From: Alicycliphilus denitrificans_A
Lineage (GTDB): Bacteria; Pseudomonadota; Gammaproteobacteria; Burkholderiales; Burkholderiaceae_C
Direction of reading: 5' to 3'
NCBI RefSeq assembly: GCF_044792555.1
Contig: NZ_CP126238.1
Location: 2,046,001 to 2,110,000, forward strand
Length of the DNA: 64,000 nucleotides
Part shown: one piece after another, positions 7,883 to 17,033 of the stretch
How positions within the stretch are numbered: the stretch's first letter is position 1
Layout of the letters: each line of letters starts with the position of its first letter
The notes under the pieces: generated by a model
Databases searched by the model: none
Seen by the model: the letters and a program-made list of their open reading frames with translations, nothing else
What the model was told of the DNA's origin: nothing
Translations under genes and position numbers: made by a program

Positions 7883-8824
7883 TCATTCGAGTGGTGTTGT
7901 CAGAAGGGCTTTTTGATTAAGCCGATCTGATATGTAGCGCTCATGCTTGGCTTCAGATTCGATGAGTAGCTCAACGATTTCTGTTCGGCTCAGGCCATAC
8001 TTGCCGGCGAGCTTTCCTAGTTTCAACACAGTCTTATCGGAGAGTACGAAATTGCATTGCTTCTTGTCCTTTGAGTTTTCTCTGCGCTGCTGCTGATTCC
8101 AAGATTTTCTGGCCTCCTTATTGAAAAATTCTTTTTCGGCATCAGAAAATACTGGGTGGTCAAAGAAAATTAATAATTCTTTATGGCTCGTGAATTTTTG
8201 TTGTTCATGGGTTATTTTGGGGTTTCTAGATCCCAGCCATCTCCAGAAGTAATCTCTCTTTTTTTCTGCATCGGCGTCGTCCAGCCAGGCGAAAAGTCGG
8301 TCTAGTTTTGTGTGAGAGTGCCAATCATCTTTCATAAAATTGCAATGCCTGATTCTTTGCTCCATTGTGTCGAACATCATGGCCGCCCAATAGTCAAACA
8401 TCGCGATACTTCTGTTCTTTCCTTGTAAATGACGCGGAATGCCGTGGCGGAATTCCGATGAGTTTCGGCTTGGGTATGGCTTGATTTTTCTCTGAGCAGT
8501 TTTGTTTTTGTTCTTGTCGATGTCTTCTGCGATGAATCTCTCTATCCAGGACGCTTGGCGATGACTCTTGACTATCCAGCTCAGATGGTTGTCAGGGATT
8601 AGTGTTTCTTGTAGGCTGTAAATGATGTCGCGCGCGATTGCTTTGTTCTCGCGTAGGTGTCTTGAAAGATGATTCCTGAATTCGGGTGTTTTTGATTGAA
8701 TATCGATTAAAAGTGATTTTTCCTGTGCGATCCAAATCCATGCAAAAGACTCCTCGCGGCTTGGGAAATATTCTGATTTGATGATTTTTGATAATTCATC
8801 GTCGATTTCTATATTTGCTACCAT
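7883..8824 (-). CDS. Hypothetical protein, AT-rich, C-terminal RHH-like segment
   Basis: I do not recognise this 313-residue protein. It is basic and rich in Lys, Trp and aromatic residues (for example WIWIAQEKSLL, DYFWRWLGSRNPK). The segment NFVLSDKTVLKLGKLAGKYGLSRTEIVELLIE near residues 258-290 has the strand-helix-turn-helix spacing of a ribbon-helix-helix or short regulator motif. Base composition is clearly more AT-rich than the flanks, suggesting separate acquisition. No good ribosome site precedes the ATG, and the upstream DNA is a decayed IS5 element, so the original promoter may be lost. It could be an abandoned cargo gene. Confidence 0.55.
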   Translation of the reverse strand: MVANIEIDDELSKIIKSEYFPSREESFAWIWIAQEKSLLIDIQSKTPEFRNHLSRHLRENKAIARDIIYSLQETLIPDNHLSWIVKSHRQASWIERFIAEDIDKNKNKTAQRKIKPYPSRNSSEFRHGIPRHLQGKNRSIAMFDYWAAMMFDTMEQRIRHCNFMKDDWHSHTKLDRLFAWLDDADAEKKRDYFWRWLGSRNPKITHEQQKFTSHKELLIFFDHPVFSDAEKEFFNKEARKSWNQQQRRENSKDKKQCNFVLSDKTVLKLGKLAGKYGLSRTEIVELLIESEAKHERYISDRLNQKALLTTPLE

Positions 8825-8865
8825 TATTTTTTTAGGCGTTTTATGAGCTTGTGTACGCAGCCAAT

Positions 8866-9605
8866 ATCCGTGCGGCTGCCGGCAGCATGAGTACTGCGAA
8901 GACCGGGAAATGAAGGCTGCTCAAAACTGTAGGCGATCGCTCGAAGTCCCGAGCCAACCGGCGAAACCGTGCCAGCTAGCCCAAGCTGCGCTCCACCATC
9001 CAGCGCCGGGCCAGCAGGATGAAGCCCTTCTTGACTTCGGGCAGCTTGACCACCCGCAGCTCGATGCCGTTGTCCTGCCCCGCCTGCTTGGTCTTCTCGC
9101 CCGTGTAGCCCTGATCCGCTTGACTTTACCGCCCGTGGCTGCTGCACTGCCTCGCTCAACACTTGTACCTGCGCGCGCTCCTGTTCGTTTGCTGGCGTGA
9201 TGTGCGCGGCCAGCAGATGCCCCGACGTGTCTGACGCCATGTTTGTCGCGCTGCCGTGTTTGCGCTTGTAGCCGTCGTAGCCCGCGCGCGGATCGCTTTC
9301 GCAGCTCGACTGCAGGGTGCGTCCGTCCAGCAATACGCGCTGGGTTGGCCCTGGCGCCATTGCGCCACGCGGATGATCGAGCGCAGGTCCGAGATCATGG
9401 CCTCGAAGCACCCAGCATCCACCCAGCGACGGCTCTGCTGATAAACCGCTTCCCACGGCGGAAAGGCGTTTGGCGGCAGTCATCACGGGGCGTCTGCGCG
9501 CACCAGCCAGCTCAGGTCGTGTTTGCGCTGTGGCGCGTTCATCTCCATCAGGCGCTGACATCCGTGGGGTAGGGTCATGCGGTGCATGGCACCACTCTAC
9601 AGCCA
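8866..9605 (-). pseudogene. Decayed IS5-family transposase
   Basis: Minus-strand pieces in several frames together spell an IS5-type transposase: an N-terminal WVDAGCFEAMISDLRSIIR, a middle segment YDGYKRKHGS followed by SGHLLAAHITPANEQERAQV, and a C-terminal ARRWMVE.S.GWL.R pattern near 8960-9010. Frameshifts occur at about 9130, 9360 and 9480. A second, shorter copy of its 3' end lies at 19668-19800, and a fragment of the N-terminal part at about 26200-26320. Not functional. Confidence 0.75.
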
Positions 9606-9830
9606 TGGCTTATCGCTCGCCCGCAAGTTCACGGCACACACCAAGAAGTGACTTGGAAGGATTCATGAAGCTAGCTTGAAAATTTCTAGATTAAAAGTAG
9701 ATGGCATCTAGAAGCATTCTAGAATTATAGTAGATTGTAAATCTAGGTATTTTCTCCTGTGCTTGTCAGTCATTCTTTAGGCTCTCCTTGCGACTCCCCT
9801 TCCGAAGGAGCACTTTAAGGCACATCCTTT

Positions 9831-10810
9831 TCAAGCTGCTCTCGCCTTCTCGCCGCGCAGCACCCGGGCCGTCGAGACCTGCTTGCGCACGATGGGGGCA
9901 TTGACATAGCCTTTTGGCTTGTCCTGCTTGGATCCGCGCTTAGCCGTGGCGATGCTGCGAGGCGAGATCGAACGGACCAGCCGTAGCAGGTAGCCCGCAA
10001 CGCGTTCAGGCGCTTCCTCGGACCATGGCAGCCACGCATGTGGCTCCAATGCGATGAGCATGCTCTGGTAGTCGCTGGCTACATGCACCGTCAGGTGAGA
10101 GGTCGAGGCATCGAGTTCGCGCGCCTTCTGGTGGTATGCCTGCTCGACGCAGCGCTTGAGCAGGGCAAGCGCGTTGTAGGCCTGCACGATCGTCGTCGCA
10201 ATACTTAACTAGGTCGCCCAGTGATGGCCCAGATTTCTGTTCTTGCTGTTGAGTACCGCCATCAGGTGCCCGAACATTCCCTCAATGCGCCAGCGTTTGC
10301 TGTACAGCTGAGCGATCTGCGCGGGCGTTACGGCCTCGGGCAGGCTGCTCCACAACGTAATGCGGGTCTCGCCCGACTCGGTGGGCGTATCCAACTCCAG
10401 CCAGATGCACCGCTATGCGGGGGGCGTGATCGACCCGAATGGCCTGTTTCTGCAGGTCGCCCGCCGAGCGCCAGGGCTCGTCGTGCCGCACGCGCGTATG
10501 GCATGTCGCGTTTTCGCGCAGGATGAAGCCGGCCCCGCATGCTGCCGCTGCGCACCAGCGCCTCGGTGCAGAAGTGGCGGTCGACGATCCACGGCTCGCC
10601 GGGCCGCGCATCCCTGATCAAGTTCGCCGAGCCAACGCGCTGGCTCTCGTGCGCATCCTCGCTGGCCAGGATGTCGGTGGCCTCTCGGGCCATTACGCTC
10701 GCCGGTGCCTGCCGCTCGAATATCTCCAGCAATTCCTGCCACATCTACGCTGACTCCACTCGTGCATTGGTGCAGCCGGGAGGTTGCCGCCAGCGGCGGC
10801 GAGAACACCT
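9831..10810 (-). pseudogene. Decayed IS4-family transposase
   Basis: Fragments in different minus-strand frames match an IS4 DDE transposase. PGEPWIVDRHFCTEALV (about 10540-10620) contains the second Asp region. IAQLYSKRWRIEGMFGHL (about 10255-10310) contains the Y-(2)-R-(3)-E signature. A C-terminal piece lies at 9831-10187. The N-terminal start of the reading is near 10744-10810 (MWQELLEIFERQAP). Frames change at least twice and a stop follows GHHWAT near 10209. Terminal repeats were not identified. Confidence 0.7.
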
Positions 10811-10983
10811 TGAAGGGATGACGTTAAGGCGCCTTGTGCCTCGGGTTGATGGCGGTCAGGATCTGCGGGGTATCTGCGACCAAAGCATCTGTACTGAATG
10901 CGGCCTTGGTAGTTGCCGACCCGATTAGGAAAAAATCACAGCCAGAACGAATGCTTTGGACTAACTACCAAAGAGTGCAAAAC

Positions 10984-11166
10984 ATGCGCGTTTTGAGATT
11001 TCCCATGGTGAGCGAGTTGACCGGTTTGCCGCGATCAACGCTCTATTTGTATATGAAGAACGATCAGTTTCCTAAACCGGTGAAGCTAGGGGTTCGGTCG
11101 GTAGGATGGATTAAGGAAGAGGTTGATGAGTGGTTGCGACAACGAAAGAGATTGAGGGCTTCTTGA
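10984..11166 (+). CDS. AlpA-family DNA-binding regulator
   Basis: This small helix-turn-helix protein has MVSELTGLPRSTLYLYMKN followed by FPKPVKLGVRSVGWIKEEVDEW, the full AlpA/MerR-like winged-HTH pattern. AlpA proteins of P4-like and integrative elements activate integrase/excision or replication genes. The start at 10984 gives 60 residues; an in-frame ATG at 10951 would add 11. Neither has a strong ribosome site. The next gene is an inovirus Gp2-type protein on the same strand, a pairing common in small integrated elements. Confidence 0.85.
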   Translation: MRVLRFPMVSELTGLPRSTLYLYMKNDQFPKPVKLGVRSVGWIKEEVDEWLRQRKRLRAS

Positions 11167-11265
11167 TGAAATCCTTTTTTTCCAGAGTAACTATTTAGTT
11201 GATTTCTTTTGACTTTCCTTTGAATTCATGGTTTATGTGTGTTGGTTTGTCCTGATTGATGCTAC

Positions 11266-11292
11266 TTGAAGGCTAGGTATTGGTAGTATAAA
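11266..11292 (+). promoter_or_regulatory. Possible promoter upstream of the TATC repeat
   Basis: TTGAAG at 11266-11271 and TATAAA at 11287-11292, spaced 15 bp, resemble a sigma-70 promoter with a short spacer. If used, the transcript of the Gp2-type gene would begin near or within the tetranucleotide repeat. Confidence 0.3.
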
Positions 11293-11294
11293 TA

Positions 11295-11362
<68 letters not shown>

Positions 11363-11393
11363 ACTTATGGTTAACTTATTAATGTGAGGTTAG

Positions 11394-12056
11394 ATGTTTC
11401 GCGATAACTTTAATCTGAATAAGAATCATCACTTGCATTATTGTGGTGAGTATAATTCCATGCCCCTGATGGAGGGGGGCTATCGGATGATAAGTGAGTA
11501 CCTTGCTGCGTTGAATGCGGTGATAGTGAATGCTCTGGCTCAGTATGGAAGGATCTTTGCGTTCAGGTTTGATCTTCGTTTGCCTGATTGTGTTGACGCT
11601 CGTCCTGATGAATTCTCTAATTATGTCGCGTCAAAATTTGTTGAATCCTTTAAGGCAAAGATTCGACATAATAGGGTGTGTGCTTCGAAGGCGGGATCCT
11701 TTGTTCACGATACCAAGGTTAGGTATTTCTGGGTCAGGGAGGTAGGTGATTTTGGAAGGACGCACTACCACTTCGTGGTGCTTCTCAATGGGCATGCTTT
11801 TAATTGGTTGGGTCGTTATCAGACTTCTACTGGGAACACGGCCAATCGAGTTTTTGAAGCATGGGCTAGCGCCCTTGGTGTGACAGTTGAGAGTGCGAAG
11901 ACCTTGGTGCACTTTCCAGAGAATCCGTCCTACATGCTTTTACGCGACGATCCGGAATCCGTGGCGGCGTTCTTTCGGCGTGCGAGCTATCTGTGCAAGG
12001 CTAGGTCGAAGGAATATGGATTCGGTCACCATGGTTATGGTGCGAGCAGAGGCTGA
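11394..12056 (+). CDS. Inovirus Gp2 / YagK-YfjJ family protein (putative replication initiator)
   Basis: This 220-residue protein matches the YagK/YfjJ C-terminal domain family, also called inovirus Gp2, found in prophages, satellites and AlpA-bearing islands. VREVGDFGRTHYHFVVLLNG near residues 115-135 carries an H-hydrophobic-H triad like the HUH motif of rolling-circle initiators. YLCKARSKEYGFGHHGYGASRG at the C-terminus is the usual family ending. The ribosome site GAGG lies 6 nt from ATG. Composition is AT-rich relative to neighbours. Role in replication of an excised element is inferred from the family. An IS256 element lies 134 bp downstream. Confidence 0.8.
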   Translation: MFRDNFNLNKNHHLHYCGEYNSMPLMEGGYRMISEYLAALNAVIVNALAQYGRIFAFRFDLRLPDCVDARPDEFSNYVASKFVESFKAKIRHNRVCASKAGSFVHDTKVRYFWVREVGDFGRTHYHFVVLLNGHAFNWLGRYQTSTGNTANRVFEAWASALGVTVESAKTLVHFPENPSYMLLRDDPESVAAFFRRASYLCKARSKEYGFGHHGYGASRG

Positions 12057-12190
12057 TTCAAGGTTCTGGCGAGGAGTTCTTGCTGGACGCTAAGAGATGG
12101 GGCTGACCGGTTACTGTGTGTTGGGCAGACAACGTGACGTGTTGAGAGCGCTACTTCATTGGTCAAAAAAATGAAAGTAGGTCCTACGGA

Positions 12191-13520
12191 GAGGGTGTGC
12201 AGAATTTTGTGTAAACGGACAATCCACTGCCGGCGCAAGCCGGCCTGTCCGTAAGCACAATGACATCCAAGAAGCACGAAGTACCCGAAGCACTGCTTGC
12301 CAACCTGCTGGCCGATTACAAGAAGCCTGAAGATCTGATTGGCGAGAACGGCCTGCTCAAACAGCTGACCAAGCTGCTCGTAGAGAAGGCGCTGGACGCG
12401 GAGCTGACCGAACACCTCGGCCACGAACGCCATGAGGCGGTTTCCAACCCCGGCGGCAACACCCGCAACGGCAAGAGCAAGAAGACGCTCAAGGGTGATT
12501 TGGGTGAACTGCCCATTGAGGTTCCCCGCGACCGCCACGGCAGTTTCCAGCCTCAGCTCATCGCCAAACACCAGACCCGTTGGGCAGGGTTCGACGACAA
12601 AATCATCTCGCTGTACGCCCGCGGCATGACCGTGCGCGAGATACAGGGCCATCTGGGGGAGATGTACGGCGCCGAGGTCTCGCCCAGCCTGATTTCGTCG
12701 GTGACGGACGCCGTGGCCAATGAGGTCAAGGCCTGGCAGGCTCGTCCGCTGGAGCCGATTTATCCTATCGTCTACCTGGACTGCATCCATGTGAAGGTGC
12801 GCGAGGGCGCAGTGCGGGTCAAGGCGGTGTACCTAGCCATCGGCATCACCATGAGCGGTGAGAAGGAGGTGCTGGGCCTGTGGCTGGCGCAGACCGAGGG
12901 GGCCAAGTTCTGGCTGCAGGTGGTGACCGAGCTGCGCAACCGGGGTGTGCAGGACATCTTCATCGCCTGCGTCGATGGGCTCAAGGGCTTCCCCGACGCC
13001 ATCGAGGCGGTGTTCCCCAAGGCGGTGGTGCAGTTGTGCATTGTGCACATGGTGCGCCACAGCCTGAACTACGTCTCCTGGAAACGCAGGAAAGAAGTGG
13101 CGGCCGACCTGCGCCGCATCTACACGGCCACCACCGCCGAGGAGGCCGAGCTGTGCCTGGGTGAGTTTGAGGCCCGCTGGGATGCCGAGTACCTGCCCAT
13201 CGGGCAATCCTGGCGCAGGAACTGGAGTCGGCTCATACCGTTCTTCGACTACCCGCCCGAAATCCGCAAGGTCATTTACACCAATGGCATCGAGTCGGTG
13301 AACATGAGCCTGAGAAAGCTGACAAAGAATCGGGGGGCGTTCCCCAGCGACGAGGCACTGACCAAGCTGTTTCTATCTGGCCCTGCGCAACATCAGCCAG
13401 AAGTGGACCATGCCCATCCGGGACTGGAAGGCCGCGCTCACCCGCTTTACCATTCAGTTTGGAGACCGCATCTCCGTCCACTTAGGTCCGAACCGTTTAC
13501 ACAAAAAATCGGACACGCCC
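12191..13520 (+). mobile_element. IS256-family insertion sequence (1330 bp)
   Basis: The ends are imperfect inverted repeats ending in GTGTAAACGG (left about 12191-12219, right about 13492-13520), flanked by an 8-bp duplication CCTACGGA at 12183-12190 and 13521-13528, the size expected for IS256. Its transposase frame is disturbed near 13370. Confidence 0.9.
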
Positions 13521-13547
13521 CCTACGGAACCGCCAGGGGTTCCGTAG
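12260..13547 (+). pseudogene. IS256-family (Mutator-type) transposase with a frameshift
   Basis: The reading is a near-complete IS256 transposase: N-terminal GENGLLKQLTKLLVEKAL, catalytic-core motifs YLDCIHVKVREGAV and IACVDGLKGFPDAI, and IYTNGIESVNMSLRKLTKN near the third acidic residue. After SDEALTKLF an extra T in a TTT run (about 13370) shifts the frame. The correct continuation YLALRNISQKWTMP reads in the +1 phase and continues to a stop at 13545-13547, beyond the IS end. The annotated original frame would end at 13627 with unrelated residues. Either the element is inactive or there is a base-calling error in the short T-run. Confidence 0.85.
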
Positions 13548-13548
13548 G
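13521..13548. terminator. Hairpin split by the IS256 insertion
   Basis: CCTACGGAACC (13521-13531) and GGTTCCGTAGG (13538-13548) form an 11-bp stem with a 6-nt loop between two convergent genes. The IS256 duplication copies the first 8 bases of the left arm, so the element landed inside this hairpin. It probably served as the shared terminator of the Gp2-type gene and the minus-strand block. Confidence 0.6.
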
Positions 13549-13567
13549 TTCGCTCGTCAACCGTCAG

Positions 13568-14491
13568 TCAGTTGCTGTTGTGCTCCCCTGTCAGGGGTTT
13601 CCCGATTCGCCCCGCCTTCTCTTGTAGCTTCTGACTGAGCCCTCGTTGGAATCGGTGTTCTGCGGTTCCAGCCTTGGCGTCCGTCTCAGTCTGGTCTGGA
13701 TAGAACTCTTTCGCCACGGCGGCACCATCCTCCTCCGATTCGTCGAATGCTCCGGTGGCAAGGCCTTCGCGCGCTGCCCGATCAAGTGCATCCTGATCAA
13801 ATCCAGCCGTCTTGCGTTCCTCGTGTAGACACTTCGCGCTCGCAATGGCCTCCGTCAACGTCATGCCCGATTGGACCGTTAGGTCAACGTAGTAAATCGG
13901 TGCGCGACGGGACAGAGTCGTTGACTTCCCTCGCAAGCGCAACTCCAGCGGCAAGGTTGCCAGTAGTCCCCCGGATACCGCCTGGAAATACCTCAGGCGT
14001 GCTGACAACGTACGGATGCTGTTGAAGCCGGTGGTCCTGAAGACAAAGCTTCCCAACTCATCGTCATCCCCGATCCGCACGTTCAGTCGTCCGTAGGGCT
14101 TGCAGTTGCCTCCGATCGCCAGTTCACAGAAGTCCGGAGAAGGGCATTCCGCCACCTGCATGCCGGAGGCCGTGGCCCGTTTGCAGCTCTCCCCGTTGCC
14201 CACGCACATCGGGCGACCGGTGTTGCGGTCAAAGAGGGAGTAGCTGGCCCGGAAGTTCAGATCCGGGTCATCGAAAAGCAGCCGCACTGGGATGCTGCGC
14301 AGCTTGGCGTTGGCATCCTTGCGCAGCTGTTCGTCAACGGGATGGTTGACCCAGCCGTCCTTGGACTGAACCTGGCTGGTGATGCTGAATTCGTCGTCTT
14401 TTTCCGGCAGTCGCTTGCCGTTCTTCTCGACGACTCTGCCGATGGAAATCCGGCCAATGACCGGGGGTGTCAGTGCCAAACCTTTGAGCAT
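13568..14491 (-). CDS. Phage/ICE-type 'hydrolase or metal-binding' protein (possible recombination directionality factor)
   Basis: This 307-residue protein belongs to a family found in integrative elements and plasmids next to YqaJ, DUF932 and RadC genes. Some members are described as recombination directionality factor-like. It has a cysteine cluster typical of the family (CVGNGESCKRA then CPSPDFCELAIGGNC, about residues 100-135) that suggests a bound metal, and a charged C-terminal tail. The start at 14491 (MLKGLALTPPVIGRI) has AAGGAA upstream; the longer frame to 14542 lacks this. It is the last gene of a minus-strand block (RadC, DUF932, YqaJ, this gene). Biochemical role is not established. 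Confidence 0.65.
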   Translation of the reverse strand: MLKGLALTPPVIGRISIGRVVEKNGKRLPEKDDEFSITSQVQSKDGWVNHPVDEQLRKDANAKLRSIPVRLLFDDPDLNFRASYSLFDRNTGRPMCVGNGESCKRATASGMQVAECPSPDFCELAIGGNCKPYGRLNVRIGDDDELGSFVFRTTGFNSIRTLSARLRYFQAVSGGLLATLPLELRLRGKSTTLSRRAPIYYVDLTVQSGMTLTEAIASAKCLHEERKTAGFDQDALDRAAREGLATGAFDESEEDGAAVAKEFYPDQTETDAKAGTAEHRFQRGLSQKLQEKAGRIGKPLTGEHNSN

Positions 14492-14590
14492 GATGATTCC
14501 TTTCGAATGAACTGGGCCACCCACAAACCCGAGGCCGGCCACAAAAAAGAAAGCCCCGTCAATGCGGGGCGGGTGAGTTCGGGATGGGGA

Positions 14591-15012
14591 TCAGGTCTGC
14601 ACCAGAAACCGTCTGGAGCCGGGCTTGACCAGTGCGTAGGTTTTCAGCAACTCGGGCCGCTCCTTCAGTAGGCGTGCTGTATCGAGCGTCATGCCATCCT
14701 TGCTGCGCTTCCAGCTCACCTCACCGGTCTCGAAGACGGCCCGCGAGGCAACGCCCATGCGTTGCTGGATCCGTTGCTTGAGCTGTGCTTCCAGCTCGCT
14801 CTTGCTCGCCAGCACCTGCCGGACAGCCTGCAGGTCAGAGAACGCCGCAGACATCTCCAGATCGTGGGACAGGTCAAGCACGTTCCCTGAGTCCTGCGGA
14901 TACAGGCAGCGCAACGCCAGATCTGCCGAATCCGAGCCGTCCGCAGGGGGCGGCTGGTCGGTTTCGACGTGATGCCAGAACTGACGCTCCAGCGCCACCA
15001 GCTGGGCGATCA
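14591..15012 (-). pseudogene. YqaJ-type recombinase/exonuclease, C-terminal part
   Basis: This is the C-terminal 140 codons or so of a YqaJ viral recombinase, separated from its N-terminal part by an IS3-family element. It begins in frame with IAQLVALERQFWHHVE and ends LVKPGSRRFLVQT, with the coiled KSELEAQLKQRIQQRMG region in between. Removing the IS plus one ATCA copy restores ...RDEAMI-AQLV... without a frame change. Confidence 0.85.
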
Positions 15013-15046
15013 TGAACCGCCCCGGCTTTCGAGGAGGCCGATTGGT

Positions 15047-15961
15047 TTAAGTTGACACTTCTGTCGAGGTGTCGCTGGCGGCGAGTTGCCTCCAGTAGTT
15101 TGCCTCAGCTTCTGCCGGAGGGATGCCCCCAATCGGCGTGAGCAGTCGGACGTGGTTGAACCAGTGCACCCATTGCAGGGTGGCCAGTTCCACGGATTCC
15201 CTGGTCTTCCAAGGTCCCCGGCGGTGAATCAACTCGGCCTTGTACAGACCGTTGATGGTCTCGGCCAGCGCGTTGTCATAGCTGTCTCCCCTGCTGCCCA
15301 CCGAAGGTTGTATGCCCGCCTGGTCCAAGCGTTCGGTGTAGCGGATGCTGACGTACTGACTGCCCCTGTCGGAATGGTGCGTCAAGACATGGGCCGCTGG
15401 CTGGCGTTCGTACAGAGCCTGCTCCAGGGCATCGAGCACGAAGTCCGTCTGCATGCTGCGACTGACGCGCCAGCCCACGATGCGCCGAGCGTACACATCC
15501 ACCACAAAGGCCACATACAACCAGCCTTGCCAGGTGGAGACATAGGTGAAGTCCGACACCCATAGCTCGTTGGGACGGCTGGCATGGAAGTGCCGGTTGA
15601 CGTGGTCCAGCGGGCACGGGGCCGAGGTATCCGGCGTGGTGGTGCGCACCGCCCTGCCACGGCGTGCCCCTTGCAAGCCCATGGCACGCATCAGACGCTC
15701 GACCGTGCAGCGCGCCACCACGATGCCCTCGCGGTTCATCTGCAGCCAGACCTTGTCGGCTCCGTAGACCTGCCAGTTGGCGTGCCACACGCGCTGAATG
15801 TCGGCCTTCAAACCCTCGTCACGCTGGGCGCGTGCACTGCGCAGTTGCGCGTTGCGTTGCCGGGCTGCGTGGCGCCAGTAACACGACGGGGCCATCTGCA
15901 GCGCCCGGCAGATGGGCTCGACCCCGTAGTCATCACGGTGGCGGTCGATGTAGGCCTTCAC
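15047..15961 (-). CDS. IS3-family transposase OrfB (DDE integrase)
   Basis: This 304-residue protein has a full rve domain: first Asp in ELWVSDFTYVSTWQGWLYVA, second in THHSDRGSQYVS, and Glu in DSYDNALAETINGLYKAELI. The N-terminus HRDDYGVEPICRALQMAPS is the HTH_21 type. It overlaps orfA by 4 bp and would normally be made as an OrfAB fusion by frameshifting. No damage seen. Confidence 0.93.
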   Translation of the reverse strand: MKAYIDRHRDDYGVEPICRALQMAPSCYWRHAARQRNAQLRSARAQRDEGLKADIQRVWHANWQVYGADKVWLQMNREGIVVARCTVERLMRAMGLQGARRGRAVRTTTPDTSAPCPLDHVNRHFHASRPNELWVSDFTYVSTWQGWLYVAFVVDVYARRIVGWRVSRSMQTDFVLDALEQALYERQPAAHVLTHHSDRGSQYVSIRYTERLDQAGIQPSVGSRGDSYDNALAETINGLYKAELIHRRGPWKTRESVELATLQWVHWFNHVRLLTPIGGIPPAEAEANYWRQLAASDTSTEVST

Positions 15962-16281
15962 GACTTGAGTCGGCGGTCGAGCTCCGCCTGCGCGAAAAAC
16001 GCGCTGGCCGTCTTCAGGATGTCGTTGGCCCGGCGCAATTCTTTGACCTCACGCTCCAGTTCCTTGATGCGCTGCGCATCCGAGGTGGTGGTGCCGGGGC
16101 GCTGGCCGCTGTCGACCTCGGCCTTCTTGACCCAGTCGTTCAAGGTCTGTGGCACGCAGCCAATCTTGGGGGCAATCGATTCAATCGCTGCCCACAGCGA
16201 CGGGTAGTCGGCTCGGTGCTCCTGCACCATGCGCACGGCGCGCTCGCGCACTTCCGGGGAGAACTTCGGTGACTTGTTCAT
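15958..16281 (-). CDS. IS3-family transposase OrfA (HTH)
   Basis: This 107-residue DNA-binding protein has SPEVRERAVRMVQEHRADYP followed by the HTH (IGCVPQTLNDWVKKAEVD) and a leucine-zipper-like tail IKELEREVKELRRANDILK. It is intact and overlaps orfB by 4 bp. Confidence 0.93.
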   Translation of the reverse strand: MNKSPKFSPEVRERAVRMVQEHRADYPSLWAAIESIAPKIGCVPQTLNDWVKKAEVDSGQRPGTTTSDAQRIKELEREVKELRRANDILKTASAFFAQAELDRRLKS

Positions 16282-16335
16282 AGCTCCATCTTCTCAAGTG
16301 TTGGAGCCTCCTCAAAACCCGGGGCGGTTCAATCA

Positions 16336-16915
16336 TGGCTTCGTCCCGGTCGATCCGGTGAATCTGCAGCTCCTGCCCACAGATCAGCACAGCCACATCC
16401 GCAGCTTGCTTGCCCGTCACCGCCAGCTGGTGCATCACCTGAAGCTGGACGTACTCCGGAACACCGTCCTTCCAGAGTCGTGCGCCATTCAGTCCTGCCG
16501 TCTTGCACTCTAGGATCTGGACATCCGGCGCGCCGACGATCTCCCGGTCGATGTTGGCCAGCATCCAGGGCTCCTGGGCGTGTTGAAGCACGGCGTTGAC
16601 GCGGCGGACCTTGTAGCCGGTCCTCTTCGTGTAATGCGCCGCCACGATGGGCTCCAACAGCGTGCCCCAGTACATCGGGCTGGTCTCGTCGTTGGGATCG
16701 GTCTGAGGAAGAGCGGTATCCCGTCCGGTCTTCTCCAGCCACAGCTGTAGCTGGGACTTGTAGGGGTTCAGACCCACTGCCGCGCCGGCATCCGAGCTGC
16801 CGATGCCGTGCTTGCGCACCGTCAGCCACTCGTCGCGACTGATGTCCTGGGTCTTGATCAGCTTGAGGGCGGGCTTGGCCTTGGCAGGCCGTTCCAGCTT
16901 GAGTGCGTTTGCCAT
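16336..16915 (-). pseudogene. YqaJ-type recombinase/exonuclease, N-terminal part (split by IS3)
   Basis: YqaJ/lambda-exonuclease-like proteins degrade dsDNA ends for single-strand annealing recombination. DEWLTVRKHGIGSSDAGAAV (about residues 25-44), MYWGTLLEPIVAAHYTKRTG and VQILECKTAGLNGARLW (E-x-K catalytic residues) identify the PD-(D/E)XK core. Start at 16915 (MANALKLER) has an AAGGAG site. After QIHRIDRDEAMI the frame runs into the IS3 element. The active-site half is intact but the protein lacks its C-terminus unless the IS leaves. Confidence 0.88.
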
Positions 16916-17033
16916 GGTTTCTCCTTTGAAGGGGGGATTTCGAGTTGCCAAACAAAAAGCCCCGGTCCCTATGAGAGGGCCGGGGCTTATGGCGTGATGG
17001 TTGCGGGGGAGGTCGGTCGCTGAGTGGACCGGG

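Larger units (their letters stand above)
15013..16331 (-). mobile_element. IS3-family insertion sequence inside yqaJ (1319 bp)
   Basis: The ends are TGAACCGCCCCGGCTTTCGA and, inverted, TGAACCGCCCCGGGTTTTGA. The flanks are ATCA at 15009-15012 and 16332-16335, a 4-bp duplication. It contains intact orfA and orfB on the minus strand, so it is probably active and recent. Confidence 0.92.
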
